A stretch of DNA of 64,000 nucleotides, from assembly GCF_010389155.1 (NCBI RefSeq), contig NC_057761.1, positions 60,076,587 to 60,140,586 of the forward strand, in the 5' to 3' direction. The translations under genes were made by a program, and so were the position numbers. The stretch comes from Erigeron canadensis. Its lineage: Eukaryota > Streptophyta > Magnoliopsida > Asterales > Asteraceae. This document shows positions 1 to 12,654 of the stretch, one piece after another. How positions within the stretch are numbered: the first letter of the stretch is position 1; the number at the start of each line of letters is the position of its first letter. The notes beneath the pieces were generated by a model that saw nothing but the letters and a program-made list of their open reading frames with translations, ran no database searches and had not been told where the DNA came from.

Positions 1-3000
1 TGGACCATAAAACCCACGATAATCGCAAGTTTCCTGACAACCATATTTTCTGGTAACAAGGGTCCAGTATCTTCCTATATGGTGTCCGTTGACCCAAGCT
101 TGACCTTTATCCATACTGCTCACGTCAAGAACCACTGGATCTTTCCCAGGAGGGGAATCAAAATATGTCTGCCATACATAAAAGAGAAGAAAGTAACATT
201 GGTATATATAACTTGCCACTACTTCCGAGCACACAGAAAATTGATTTTTAGCTGAGGATAATCGGATTAATAATGTTCGTTTGTGCTTGGGTGGAAACAC
301 AAGGATAGACCTTTGGTTTAGATGATTTTTGTGGTGGTTAAGAGGATGTGTTGGGATATATGAGCAGTGATTAGCTCTAATTTCTTAGTGAGCAATATAA
401 GTTAATACAAAAAGATTGAAATAAGCATAACATCTAGGGGTTGGGTTTACCTTGTACCAGGAAAGGATTGATGGAACTTCGTCATGTGTCAAATTAGTCC
501 AAACCGAACTTCTGTCAGCATCAGTAGCATATAATTTCATGAATTCACCTTTAAGCCCAACCTATGATACAAATGCTAGCAGTTTGGTCGGTGAAGCATA
601 ATCTTAATTATACCAATATAGATGCAAAAATAAAAAAGCTTGATTTTCATTAGTCTTCTTTCTTGCAAAATATCAGTAATCTTCGTCACGTTACACTAAG
701 TCATGACGCTTGATCAGTTAAGCTTATTCTGGATTTTCAAAACCTCGTTGCTAGATAGCAAGTAAAGTAGGATATTCATTTGATTAAACACCAAGTGCAT
801 AGAAGACTGGAAATTGCTTAAAATACTTTGAACTTTGAAGGTAATGCTGAAAGCAGTACATCAGAAAAGTACCTGATAGGTCCATGTTGAATGTGTGAGA
901 TCAATATCCCCATTCTTGAATCCATTTAGAGTGGTCCGACCCTTCAATCCTGCTCCATCTTTCTCAAAAAAGGGACCATAGTTCTGAAGGATGTATAACA
1001 TTATATTGAGATTGAAATAAATTAACCTGGTTACATACTATGACTCACTAGTAGAAAAATATCACATAGGGACTGATTTCTATGAGAGAAATAGAGATGT
1101 TAAATGGGTCGTTTGGGTAGCACGTCAAAATGAGTCTGGTCGACATAAAAATACTTGTCCAAAATGTTTTATATTGCTAAATATATGTTTACAACATTAC
1201 ATAACTTCATGTTTTCAACTAATACTATATTTTTTTTGAAGAAGAGAAATTATTTAGCAGGTATGATTCAATTCGTCCCTTGAGCGACTTTCTTCATGTT
1301 TGATCCGTTCCCTTATAATCTGATTGTATCATTTTACCCATGATACTGTAACAAAAGAATATAAATGAAATGGTATACTATAGTTCAAGGAACTACAATA
1401 CGAACTAATACTATCCATTGCAGGAAAAAATGGCGCCAATACACACATGGAAGTGCTAATTGCATAGAATTCTCCGAGAATTCCCTCCATGGAAGCACTA
1501 TAAATATAGATTCTATATTCTAACTTCATCAAGCATATTATGTGATATTTTATTACCTGCAAGCCTACTGTCTGCGATAATAACATCAAGTCATTGTATC
1601 CTTTCTTAAGTTGAACTACTTGAGCAACCTTGATCCAGTAACCATTTGCACTTCCTTTATTTCCAATACATTTGTAACACATCAGGGCTAGGTTTCTGTA
1701 AGTTTGTAATGGCATGACATGCAATTTCAAAGAAATAGAACACGCTAGGTTTAATTTCTGTGCATATGGGTCAAATGTGTAAAATAAAAATAGGTTAGAA
1801 GTAAACGAGTCAAAACTAATTGCAAGGCACCCAAAGTGTATTTTTAATGCATATAACCTCAACTAAATCATTTTTATTTGAAAAAAATCGTCAAAAAGGA
1901 TAGCTTTTTTAAAGAACATTAGACAACTACCTTTTGATTAAAAAATTGCCAAAAAGTGTTTAATATCAAGTCAACCGGACTAAGTCTTACAAAAATACCA
2001 GTTTTGAGCCATTGTCCAACCCACCCAATTTGCCACCTTCTAAGTGTGCTGGGACTTTCACTAAACATAATGCACTAGCAATTAGCAAGAAAAATGTATC
2101 TTATTGTGTAAGGTCAATAATATTTAATTTCCCCAATGAATCTAAAGATGTACAGTGATGCAACACAACAAACTAGCAAGGTTAAGACATTCATTAGATA
2201 AACATTAAATTAGACACACAATATGAAATTACTTACAGCATGAACAGTAAGGTTACCTATAAGTTGTCCATTAATGAAGATACGAACCACATCACGCATG
2301 CTATCAATTGTAAGTGCAGGACTAACTGCATTTTCCTTCCAGTGTGCAATGTCCTCATCAGATACGTAGACTCTGCATTTCATAGACGCAAAAACGCATT
2401 ACTAAAAGCTCTTTAAGGAGTAAAATAAGGATAATTGACACCAAATGAAGATACATGTCAGACTCTTTGAATATAACTTTACCCATGGTGTACCTGGTAA
2501 AATAAGGTATTTTAACACAACATGTGCAAAGAATTTAGTTGTCACAAGTACAAATTCTAACAATATACCTCTACCCTTGGTGTACCTGGTGAAATACCAT
2601 AAATAATCTGTTCGGTCTTTTGTCACGTTTAAATGCTCTAAGATGCCTTGAACAGTAAAGTTCAGATCACTCCAAATACCAACAGGCTCCTTATATGCCA
2701 TCCATGATTTGGAGACGAAAGGTACTTCCTTCTGGGTTAAGTACCCGGAAGCATCATTTTTTGTGGATGCTTTTGGCTTAATTTCCACAACTTTGATGGC
2801 GGTCTGTACCCCAACCTGATTTAAATTTGAATAAGATAAAATTTTTGTAATATCCTGAGGGAAGGGGGGGGGGGGGACCCAGCGGGAAGTAACATTGAAA
2901 TAACCGAGACAGGTTTTGCAAAAATATCAGAAAAGTGCTATCAAGAGACAAAAAAAAAAATAAAAAATAAAAAATAAAAAATAAAAAATAATAATAATAA

Positions 3001-6000
3001 TAATAATAAATGCTAAACAATTCCCTTCACATTCTGTCTCGAGCCAATATTTTGCTATGAAGTCATGGGTCAAATAAAGTTGCAAAATCAAACAGTGCGT
3101 TATATCGATGATATTACAAATGAAATAAGAGGAAAGTGTAAAACAAGGATAGAAAGAGAAATAGCTGAAATGTAGAGAAATGATGTAAACGTCACACAAT
3201 GCGTCAAGCATGATTCATAACAAAGAGAGATCTAATATCACTGTCATCATCTTTAAATCCTAAAGGTAGAAACAAGGGACAGCATGAAAGGGAAAGTTTC
3301 CTGGCTACGATATGCTTCATGGAACAACTACAACGAGTCCTTCCAGAGTGAAATTTAGTGACAAAAACTTGTGTGGAAATATGTAAAAGGGACTGCCATC
3401 AGAGATGTAAATGCATATATACTTCATCTACTACATTAGCAATTTAAGTCATACCATTACCAAGGAAATTGAAGATTGTAAAGAACTACTACAATGATCA
3501 AACCTTTGCAGTGTTATATACACTATTATTGCAGTCTGGTAGTATGCTCACGGACCATGGTGGTAATGTGTATGATTGACCAAGGAATGATACAGTGATA
3601 GCTTTATTTTGATCGATATTTGCAAGAAATGCTGAGCAGATACTATTATTACCACGATACACATGTGCCTGAAGCAAAAACATGGCTGATGTCAGCTTAG
3701 AGTCACAAGTTTTATAATTAATATGAAAACTTATTGTTTTCATTGGCTATTTTTGAAGCCAATCATGTGACTTGATGTGATGAATTCTTTTTCTTTTTTT
3801 TCTGTAATAGGAGGTAACATTGCAATAAAATTTAAAAGCCGAGGGCTTTAGAAAACCTCCTGCATAGATCCTAGCTTTATGTACTCAGCTGACTCAGCAG
3901 CAACTAGTGCAGGCTCACAAAGCTTTAAGGCAGCATGCAGATCCTTTAGATGCCCCCATTTAGGCTGACTTAGAAGACCTAGACAGATTAGATCATCGTC
4001 AGTACCCACTATGAGCAATAAAAAAAAAAAGTTACATATATACATGCATGCACTGATCTTACCATACTCATCAATTGCAGCATCATGATCATAACTAGTG
4101 ATATAGTTAGGCCCTCCAGAAGTCCGTCCAAAATTCGTCCCACCAAAAAACTGGTCCATAAAGAAAATTCATTATTGATCAATGACTACTGCAACAAGAC
4201 AAAATTAAAGAACCGAATTTCCAACGCCACAGAAATTAAGCACTCCACTGGTAATTTGACGAGAAGAATATAAGGGACATATATCAAGTATGATAGATTG
4301 ATTAACACTCTTTATTTTTGTAGGATGGAAATTCAGCATTGCTTAGTATACCATATAATAGTTCTGAAAGCTTCCTCCTCGTTCATAAAATCGAGCAACT
4401 GCAAATGCAAGGTCCTCCACGGGCCTATGAAAAAGTCTTTCTCCCCAGGGGGAAATCCTTGTGAATGGATGGAAAAACTAAGTTGCATGAAATGTAATGG
4501 AATATAAAGTACTTCTAATTCTTAACATGTTCAAGCTTGAGAATGTGAAGACAAATATGCAAAGAATTTCATACCACCATCCATCCCAATTCTCAGCCCA
4601 CATTACTGGTTTCTTATCGGAGTTAGGTTTGAAACCATCACAGTAGAACCCGTTGCAGGTATCTATCTGCAAGAAAGAGAAGAGAGACATATAGCAACCA
4701 AACCAAGAAACAAAAGTCGGCACTTTTCCATTGAATCCAAAAATAAAGATAGGTGATCCACACATAATCAGCTCGTAAAGTTAAGTTGTTGCCAGTCTAA
4801 GTATTCTAAATGTTGTATAGTGAATGGATAGTTGATAGATCAGGAAGATACAATGTATTCTGGAGCATCATCTTGCCGGCACATAACCCATGGGACACCA
4901 GCTCCAAGTCCAGCAGCCATTTCTGCAGCCCATTTGATGTAGTCTTTCCCCCCTTGACCATATGAGCCTCCAATATTTCCGTACTCATTTTCAATCTGAT
5001 ACAATGACAGTTAGATTCAAGAAAACGTGACCGTCGTAAGTATTTACCAAATGACAAAAGGCCGGTAGCACCTAAAGAAAAACCTGCATCATAATGATTG
5101 GGCCACCTTGCCAAGAAAAGAGAGATTCGTCTCGCATCATATCTACTATTTTTTTGACAAAACGTTGCATCTCAACCTGCAAAAGGTGGTGCATGACTAA
5201 TAATATTGACCATTATCAATCACTACCTGCAGCCTCTAATTAACACAAAGTAATAACAATAACCCCTGAAAATAGTCAGCTATATATCTTAAATGGCCTA
5301 TGTATGAAGAATGTAACAAGATGAATGTAGAAACAGCTGCTAGCAAGCGTATTGACCTGCTGTCACATTTAACTATTAAAATGCATATCGAACCATATAT
5401 GGCATCATAACATTCATAAATTGTATCCAAAAAACAAGAAATGAGATACATAAGTGATGGATTATGTAGACATAACTTATTTGGTCAGCCAGTGGTACCT
5501 TGAATGGTGCATTGTCTGTTCGGAATACGATTCCAGGAATATCACGAAGCCACACAGGGAAACCTCTGCAAAGTCATAATTTCTTAGTGTTAGATAGTAG
5601 AAATGGTCAAGCAATTGATACTTTTGATTATCATTATTAGTGATTGCTCATGAAATATATTCACATTACATAAAGGGTTGATTAACATATGCACTAGTTA
5701 CTGAATACAAACTAAATAAAATTGGGCAGGGAAAGTTGATTAGACCCGAAATTCCACTCTGCACAAACATATGGACCTATTCGGAGATGAAGATACAGTC
5801 CGCTAGCTCCCACCAACTTTACGAACTTCACAAGATCATATTGTCCCTCGAAATTATACTGAACAAATTAAGTGAAGAAAATAAGACTCGGGCTGCAAGT
5901 ATTAATTAATTAACAAGCTAGGTATGTAGCGGCCTAGCTAGCGCACCTGTTGTTGAAGGGGCTCATGGCCATTCCAAAAGACATAAGTTTGAATGACATC

Positions 6001-6530
6001 AATCCCACATTCCTTGGTCTTGGCAATCAAATCAGGCCACATCTGCATCATCATCATGACATCCATCATATCAGGTGATTTTATTAAGAGTGATCGATGA
6101 GAGATTACACTACTAAGGTCGATAACGTACATCACATATGTGTATATGCTATCATCGTATATATGAACATAGTACAATTAATATTGATATGATGTGATTA
6201 TCGTACATCAAGGCCGGGAAAAAGGTAGATAGGATATAATGTGAGCAAACTGATATGAAACATAGTCTTGTATCTACCAATATATATATATATATAACTT
6301 GAACAGAGATTGAGAGTAGTGCGTTATGTACAAGAGCTATATAGATATACCTGAGGAGTGGCACGAGGATAGTGAAATTCAGCGGAAATGAGGATTCTAC
6401 GTTGTCCATCAAGGATAAGTGCTCTGTGATCGTAGGTGACGTTGAATGGCTTGAAAAACTCACAGTTAGTAGCACTAATGCTGAAGAAGAACAGCATAAG
6501 CAGCTGCAGCCATTGTTTACAAACATCCAT
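1..6530 (-). CDS. Beta-galactosidase, BGAL9-like, copy 1 (3' end outside window)
   Basis: GH35 beta-galactosidase, expected to be secreted and to remove terminal galactose from cell-wall glycans. The start at 6530 opens a 60-residue exon with a hydrophobic signal peptide, ending in HYPRATPQ. About 17 exons follow toward position 1, all with GT/AG splice sites and open frames. Landmarks: exon 2 at 5946-6045; exon 3 (YNFEG...CAEWNFG) at about 5748-5860; IENEYG (acid/base Glu) just below 5000; WAENWDGW (nucleophile Glu) at about 4580-4670; [14 protein letters not shown] at about 4064-4150; then the beta-sandwich exons at 3508-3672, 2570-2815, 2265-2380, 1556-1652, 872-985, 451-563 and 1-168. The lectin-domain exons lie beyond the left edge. 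It is the tandem paralogue of the gene at 17587-25376. Oddities: SAEFHYPR where the paralogue has SAGIHYPR, and WAENW for WTENW. No frame break was seen, so it looks intact but diverged. Confidence 0.93.
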
Positions 6531-6746
6531 ATCTTAATTATTTTTTACATTAAAGATCGATCGGCTGGCCTTAATTATATAGCTTCTTCTACAGTTCATG
6601 TTATACTTGTGTTCTTGGCACGATAAATGTTCATCATATACATACGTACTGCGGAATTAATTAATACAGTACTAAAAATTGAGGGACAAATTAAGGGAAA
6701 AAGAGATAGGAACTAATAATGAATTTCACCTTTTTCTTAATGCAGT

Positions 6747-6948
6747 GTACAATTGTAAAACAAATATTAATGTAAAATAAATAAGGCAAAATCTTGACCC
6801 TTAAATCATGGTTAAATTGATGCACAAAGAATCACGAAGCAATTGATGTGAAATGATTTTCATGATGCACGTTGATTATTACAGAAGAAAAACCTATTGT
6901 TTTATTTGTTTTACTTTAATACTTGTTTTATTTTACCTAAAACCTATA
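6747..6948 (-). repeat. MITE A, copy 1
   Basis: About 200 bp with inverted ends built on the motif AAAACAAGTATT and its complement. In reverse complement it aligns along its whole length with 8461-8643, sharing the GTGCATCATGAAAATCAT-type core and the AAGGGTCAAGAT block. The ends lie close to TATA runs, so the exact target duplication is ambiguous. The superfamily is not assigned. Confidence 0.7.
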
Positions 6949-6951
6949 TAT

Positions 6952-6995
6952 ATATATATATAGGATTTTTGGCCCGTGCGATGCACGGTTCTTGA
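6952..6995 (-). mobile_element. Decayed Helitron-like 3' terminus (minus strand)
   Basis: On the minus strand a hairpin CCGTGC-ATC-GCACGG is followed by a short A-rich spacer and CCTA. Helitron 3' ends have a GC-rich hairpin about 10 nt before CTAG; here the terminal CTAG seems to be mutated. No matching 5' end was identified. Confidence 0.4.
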
Positions 6996-7721
6996 ATTAT
7001 ATTTTCAAAAACTTTTAGTATTTAATCAATAAAATTTCTAGTAAGCAACATTTAAATAAAAAATTATATAAAATTAATTGAAAGTATTTAAAATTCTAAT
7101 ATTCAGAATTTTCTTAATATCAGATCTACTATATTAATGAGTGGAAAAACAAAATATTATAATACATACATACATTTAGCAATAACAATTTTGTGAAATA
7201 AACTTGATATACTGACTTAGACACTTCGTACAAAACACATATTAATATAGACGTATTTATAGGTTAGTAATTAGCAAACTTATATATTGAAAAAAGGTGC
7301 TAGCAATTATTTATTTGGAAACAAATAAAAAGTTGACTATTTTATTTTATTGATATCGTAACGAAAAAAGAATGTAGTATATATTAAATGGAAAAATTCA
7401 TGGAGATGACAGATAGAAAAAATCTTATGTGGCAAAGTATAAAGATAGTTTTAAGTTGAGTTGGATGGCTTTAGAATGCTAGGAAATTTTTTCTCAATAA
7501 AGGTAATATCGTTAGTTTGTAACATTAGACCTCCGTTAACCTATGTTAGTTTTTAATATCCATATAGACAGCTGAGTTGACATGTATAGAGTCATCACAC
7601 AATCCATTTCCCTTTTTTTCTGATCTCTTTCTTGATTCATAACAAACAAACTAAAACCAAAATCATATCCTAAAGCTAAGTCATAATCAACAAAAATAAT
7701 TTTCATCATCCATCCATCTAT

Positions 7722-7969
7722 TTTTTTTTATTTTTTTTTTAACAGTTAGTAGTTAGTAATTAACGGTTAGCATTAGAGACACCACAATGACATCCAATTG
7801 GGCAGTATGCGGTGCATGAACCACGCAAGTCTGGGATGAAACCCAGGACTCTCGAAACCCCCCCCCCCCTAATAATCCACTCCTACAAATGTAGGAAGTG
7901 AGATTCGAACCTTGGTGGTTTTCCCCAAGGTCAAAGACCTTACCAATGGGCCACCAACCCATTGACTAT
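7722..7969 (-). mobile_element. tRNA-derived SINE with 11-bp target-site duplication
   Basis: Read on the minus strand, the element starts with a pol III A-box-like TGGCCCATTGGTAAGG, then a B-box-like GGTTCGAATCTC, then a body ending in an A-rich tail (the T run at 7722-7740). It is flanked by a perfect direct repeat CATCCATCTAT at 7711-7721 and 7970-7980, the expected target-site duplication. A related head occurs on the plus strand at about 14096. It carries a poly-C run at 7860-7870. Confidence 0.85.
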
Positions 7970-8460
7970 CATCCATCTATATTTGTATCTACATCTACAT
8001 CTCAATCAATCCCTAACTGCACCTCCTTATATTCCATTTCATCTTCTTCTCAAAACCCCCAAATTCAAACAATATCCGACCGGCAATCAACCTAAATTAA
8101 AGAAAAATTTAACAGATCTGGATTTAAAAATTAGATATTGATACGGGTGGTTCACGGTGGTGATTGGAAGACGATGGTGGTTTACGGTGGTGACTTGACA
8201 GGGCTACATGCTTACAGTGGTGCTGGTTTATGTTAAGGGCTAATTGATTATAAATTACTCCAACTTGTCACGAATGTCTGTTTTAGGACCAAACTTTTAA
8301 AACGTCTATTCAGGGGATCCAAACCGAAAGAAACTTTTATTTAGGGTCTATACCGGCTGAGATATGATGTGGAATCAGTCATTGCTTACTTGGCATCCAT
8401 ATGTATACCTAGGACCCACTTTGTGTCTCTCTACTTAATTTTAACTATATTATATATATG

Positions 8461-8643
8461 TATAGGTTTTAGATAAAATAAAACAAGTATTTTTTCCACT
8501 GAAAATCACCGTGCATCATAAAAATCATCGTGCATCAATTGTTTCGTGAATATCCATGCATTAATTTAACCATGATCTAAGGGTCAAGATCTTGTCCTAT
8601 TTGTTTTACTTTAATACTTGTTTTACAATACTCAACCCCTATA
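8461..8643 (+). repeat. MITE A, copy 2
   Basis: About 183 bp, starting TATAGGTTTTAGATAAAATA and ending with the inverted counterpart AATACTTGTTTTAC...CCTATA. It is the inverted partner of 6747-6948. It sits just inside the left arm of the larger inverted-repeat structure. Confidence 0.7.
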
Positions 8644-9540
8644 TGTATATAAGTATAACATATATTTTGTGTAAAATACACTCTCTTCTTCTCTCTTTAT
8701 CCCTTTCTGATTCCAGCCATTTCCGTCGCTGGACCGCTGCCCCACCTCGCCGGAAATTGGTTAAACCTCAAGACGTTACAAAAATAACCTCCATAATCAT
8801 CTAAACAACAAAGGTCAACCATCCAACCCCGACACCACCTCTGCCAGTACCCCCGTCACGCCGTCGTTGTTGCACGACCTAAAGGGCTAAAAGTCACCAT
8901 CGCGCTGCCAGATCCCCCCAACGCTACTTTTTCTTGGTTTTTGCCGATTTCTAGCAAAACCCACCAAAACCCATCTTCTATTTTGCTCAAAATAATATGC
9001 TCAGATCTACATTTGGTATAAATCTGCTCATGCTTTGTAGTTTTTAGATTCAATAATATGTTTAGATCCGGAAGTCTAAACTTTTTCTGGCGACGGTGAC
9101 CAGAAAACTTGGTTCTAATCACTTCAACTTATTAAGTGAAAGTGATTTTAAGAGAAGAAGGTGAATATGTTGTTTCTTGTTTTTGTTGTTGTTGATGTGT
9201 GGTCGTGTGAACTTGATTTGTGGTTGTCTTGTTATGTGATTAAAATGAAAACAGAAACTGGAACCAAGATTTTAAGTCTGTTTTTCCAATATCCATTTTA
9301 TTTAAAACCATAAGTCCATAAGCCTTGTTTTCTACTATATGTACTCTCAGTTTTGTTTGCCAACAAAAAGAAATTGAAGGCTATATAAGTCAAATATAGA
9401 GATGCGATTTGACTTGGCATTTTAATGACATGTAATATATACATTACTAATAGTAATAAAAACGGAAGTACGGGAGTGCGTGCATATTATTTTATCCGAA
9501 ATTAAAAACGTATTTATAAAATCCATGCCAAATAATTCAA
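8644..9540. other. Intergenic; GC-richer segment, possible captured gene fragment
   Basis: Positions 8700-8960 are richer in G+C than the neighbourhood, with a CT-rich leader followed by proline/arginine-type codon content. Short open frames exist on both strands, but none resembles a known domain and no splice pattern supports a gene. It could be a 5' leader or exon piece carried inside the 8232-10567 element. From 9131 to 9540 nothing is recognisable. Confidence 0.4.
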
Positions 9541-9790
9541 CAAACGTTAAGTTAGTCCAGATGGTAGGTTCGAATCCTGGTCCCCTTTTTATTTTCCAAA
9601 CATTTATTTCATTTTCTTTCTCAATATTTATATTACAGATCGCTTAATTATATAAATATAATCTACATCGAATATATAACAAATGTTTCAGTAGATCACT
9701 TGGTAATGTTTCAGTAGAACACTTGGTAATTGATGTTGCCTATTATAGAGTCGATAAGGGTTCAAGCCCTGTCATCAGTTTTTTTTTCAA
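9541..9790 (+). repeat. Degenerate tRNA-like (SINE) fragments and 23-bp tandem duplication
   Basis: A B-box-like GGTTCGAATCCTGG lies at about 9567-9580 and a second one, GGGTTCAAGCCCTG, at about 9757-9770, each followed by a T run. Between them a 23-bp unit containing TGTTTCAGTAGA is repeated in tandem (9683-9705 and 9706-9728). These look like heads of old tRNA-derived retroelements and not functional tRNA genes, since no cloverleaf can be drawn. Confidence 0.4.
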
Positions 9791-10426
9791 ACAATTTACT
9801 AATACACAATAAATTCAATTTTTTCAATTGTTTTTTAACATCAACATTTTTATAATAACTTGTATATTTTTAAATTTATTATTGTGATTACTTCACAATA
9901 CAAATACTTTTATTTTTCAACTTAGTTTTTAACAAAAACATTTATTTTCTCTTTAATATTGCTTTAAACATAATTATTTTTATACTTTCAATGTTTTAAA
10001 CCTTTTAATAATAATTCAATGTTTTTAAGTTGAGAAATATACATTTATGTGTAGATAAAAAAATTTCAAAAAGTTTTTATTAATATGTTATTATTAACAT
10101 GAATTTTAAACATATTTATGTTTTCTTTTACGCCTTTTAAAATGTAATGTTCATTAAGTTTTAAAAAATTCGTTGCGATTTGTTCATTTTATCTACGTTT
10201 TGTTATAAATTAATTTAAAAGTTAATCAAATTGAGATATTTTAGTTATGATATGTGTAAATTTTATGATTTATAGAGTAAGTTTGTGTCTCATGTGTTTT
10301 AAACGAAATGTTTCCCGGAGCAACGCCCTAGTAACTATCTTGTTTTGTGTCCCGGGGAGAAGCCCGGGCACAAAAACTAGTTTATACAAAAACTAAATGG
10401 AAAATGAAATTTAAAGTTAAAGTTTA
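9791..10426 (+). mobile_element. AT-rich DNA ending in two successive Helitron 3' ends
   Basis: Featureless AT-rich sequence runs to about 10290. CCCGGAGCAACGCC then precedes CTAG|T at 10328-10331. A second hairpin (GTGTCCCGGG, loop, CCCGGGCAC) at 10348-10371 precedes CTAG|T at 10377-10380. Both resemble plant Helitron 3' termini, so one element may have inserted at the end of another. No 5' end was identified for either. Confidence 0.55.
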
Positions 10427-10567
10427 CCGGCTACCTGATCACAGACCCCAGATAGAAAATTTTTTCCAGTTTGGATATCCTGAATAGACATTTAAAAAGT
10501 TTGGTCCTAAAACAAACATTCGTGACAAGTTGGAGTACTTTCCAATCAATTAGACCTTTTTTTAACT

Positions 10568-12180
10568 CAGGATTATAATAATTATTATTTTTATAAATGA
10601 TTAAATTATTGATTTACTTTGGGTGAGATCTCTATTTTTCTTTCACCGACTACAACATAAACACCTCATACTCACTTATCAATTTGTGATTTGTTATACG
10701 GAGTATTATAGTATACCAGTGTTCAGGGACGGGTAGTCTCAAAATGTATTAATAAAAGCAAAAAAATTGGAATTCAAATAACTTAACTAGATACCGAAAT
10801 CAACTTAGAAATTTGCTAGCTCACTCCATCGGTTAAAATACTCCTAAAATTTTTTTCTCATTCACCATTGACCGAGCCATATATGGTAGTGCCTTGAAAA
10901 ATAAAAGGAAAAAACTAATAAGTTCTCATAGTGTGTTTCTATGTATTTAATCCAATTTTTAAAAATAAACCCCAAACAAAAAAAACTCATAAGAATCGAA
11001 TAAACATCTTTGCATACAGAATCCTACAAGAAAATTATTCTTGATAAAAAAATAGAACCAAACCAAGGACATACCAAACGTCGATCAAATGATTTTATCG
11101 ACTAATGCAAGAAGGATAAGGAAACAAATTATTGATCAAAAAAAGAGTCAAGTCAAAAACCTTGCAAAGTCATCCCCTGTTGTGTTAAATCCTAAACTTA
11201 ACGTGGATTAATGGGTTTTATCTCAAGATTTTATTTAAAACTGATATCATGTTTTTCATAAGATCCGAAGTACATGTGTCACACACAAACTAAAATGATG
11301 AATTGTTCCACCATGCTAAATAATCATACTAAAACATTCAACACCATCTCAATATGTAGCATTTTTTCCTGACAGAATAACATCGGGTAAAAAAATACAC
11401 CATTAATGAGCTAGTTTCAAAATAAATTCAAAATAATCGTAGTCGATATATTAAAATAATCAGAATCTTACTCATAGCAAAATTTGACTTTTTATCTAAA
11501 AGCTTATAGAAAGATATACTCGTAAATCTTAAGTATACACTATTAATGAGCTACTTTCCAAACAATATCAAAATAATCAAAGTCAATATATTAAAGTAAT
11601 CAGAAACCTACTCATAGCAAATTTAAACTTTATATCTAAAAGGTTATAAAAAGATATAATCGTAAATCCTAAGTGTTAATGTAGGTTACAAATACAAAAT
11701 TTAATATATAATATTTTGATTAGTTAAGTCATATATCATAACTTAATCAATACGAAAGCTAAAGAAGAAACATACGAAAATTAACTCCATAAAAATATTG
11801 ATTGTAGGTTACCTTTTTTTTCTTTAGTTAAATACAAAATTTACAGTTTCTTATATTCTAAAAGTGTAAACTATATAATTTGAAAATACATGTCAATTCA
11901 TTAACAAAGACCATCTCAAACGTTTTGATTTTCTTCGGGTTGTTCCACTCCAAAACAGTCCATACATGCACAACACGGAGTCGTAAATGATGGTTAACAT
12001 GTGTTGATTTAAGATCTTCAAGATGAACTAATGTGGTCATATTTTTTGTTGTTGTAGAATAAGCCATAACGAACCTATAATGGGTAACAAACTAAATTAA
12101 AAGAAATAATAATAACAATAACATAAGATTTCAATGTTAAAAAATAATATTAATGATTAATTATGTGCAAAGTATATAAA
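10568..12180. other. Intergenic, no gene seen
   Basis: AT-rich sequence without coding potential. An imperfect direct repeat of about 135 bp is present: blocks containing CCTACTCATAGCAAA, TATCTAAAAG and CGTAAAT lie at about 11395-11545 and 11530-11680, suggesting an old tandem duplication. Otherwise nothing recognisable. Confidence 0.5.
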
Positions 12181-12239
12181 AAAAGCCCTTTTGGTGAGTT
12201 ATATTATTAGATTAGCAATAAAAACAAAAGTGTAAATTA

Positions 12240-12530
12240 ATTATTTTTTAAATTAGGCGAAATTGAAAATTTGTGATAGAAACCAAAAAGTGTAAATTAA
12301 TTATTTTTAAGTGTAAATTGGTGATTAAAAACCAAAAAGTATAATTAATTATTTTATAAATTGAGTTAAAGTGTAAATTGGTGATGAAAAAAATCAAAAA
12401 GTGTAAAATAATTATTTTTAAATTGGGCTAAAGTGTAAATTGGTGATGGGAAATCAATAAGTGTAAATTAATTATTTTAGATTGGGGTTAAAGTGTATAT
12501 TGGTGATGGAAAACCAAAAATTTTAAATTA
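12240..12530. repeat. Minisatellite, about 60-bp unit, roughly 5 copies
   Basis: The motif GTGTAAATTGGTGAT recurs at 12311, 12371, 12433 and 12493 (spacing 60, 62, 60), with a degenerate copy near 12262. Each unit also contains AAAAAGTGTAAATTAATTATT. The reverse complement of this motif occurs once inside each of the three Helitrons at 13316-14615, 35386-36180 and 56727-57582. The array is therefore probably an expanded internal repeat of a related element lying on the minus strand. Confidence 0.8.
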
Positions 12531-12654
12531 TTTAAGATTAATATTAAAAAATTAGAGGATTAATAAGGATAGAGGATTAGGCTCTAGGAGGGCGATTAAG
12601 GGTGTTAAGTGTATCTCACCCCCTCTTTTAGTTATATTATAGAAGATTATTATT

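Larger units (their letters stand above)
6531..7721. other. Upstream region of BGAL9-like copy 1 with repeat fragments
   Basis: Intergenic AT-rich DNA that contains the promoter of the gene ending at 6530. It also holds a short MITE (6747-6948) and a decayed hairpin that resembles a Helitron terminus (6952-6995), listed separately. From about 7000 to 7720 I see no coding potential and no repeat structure I can define. Confidence 0.6.
8232..10567. mobile_element. Candidate long-TIR element (Mutator-like or Pack-MULE?)
   Basis: Arms at 8232-8352 and 10427-10567 are inverted copies of each other, with only scattered mismatches over about 120 bp. Shared blocks include ACTCCAACTTGTCACGAATG, GTTTTAGGACCAAACTTTT and TCTATTCAGG. 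They enclose 2.1 kb without a transposase ORF. The interior holds a GC-richer stretch (8700-8960) that stands out from the AT-rich surroundings, a MITE (8461-8643) and Helitron ends (10331, 10380). Long inverted arms without a transposase fit a non-autonomous Mutator-like element, but no clean 9-bp target duplication is visible. Two independent MITE copies in opposite orientation are an alternative. Confidence 0.5.

Noticed and set aside
8856..9122. Open frame in the GC-rich stretch on the minus strand
   Set aside because: No start context, no known motif; more likely captured or leader sequence.
9567..9770. Candidate tRNA genes from B-box-like strings
   Set aside because: No cloverleaf can be paired; the same holds for 13110, 37030, 55680 and 60290. 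They are SINE heads.
12240..12530. CRISPR-like regularly spaced repeat
   Set aside because: Units are contiguous and degenerate without unique spacers, and the genome is a plant.
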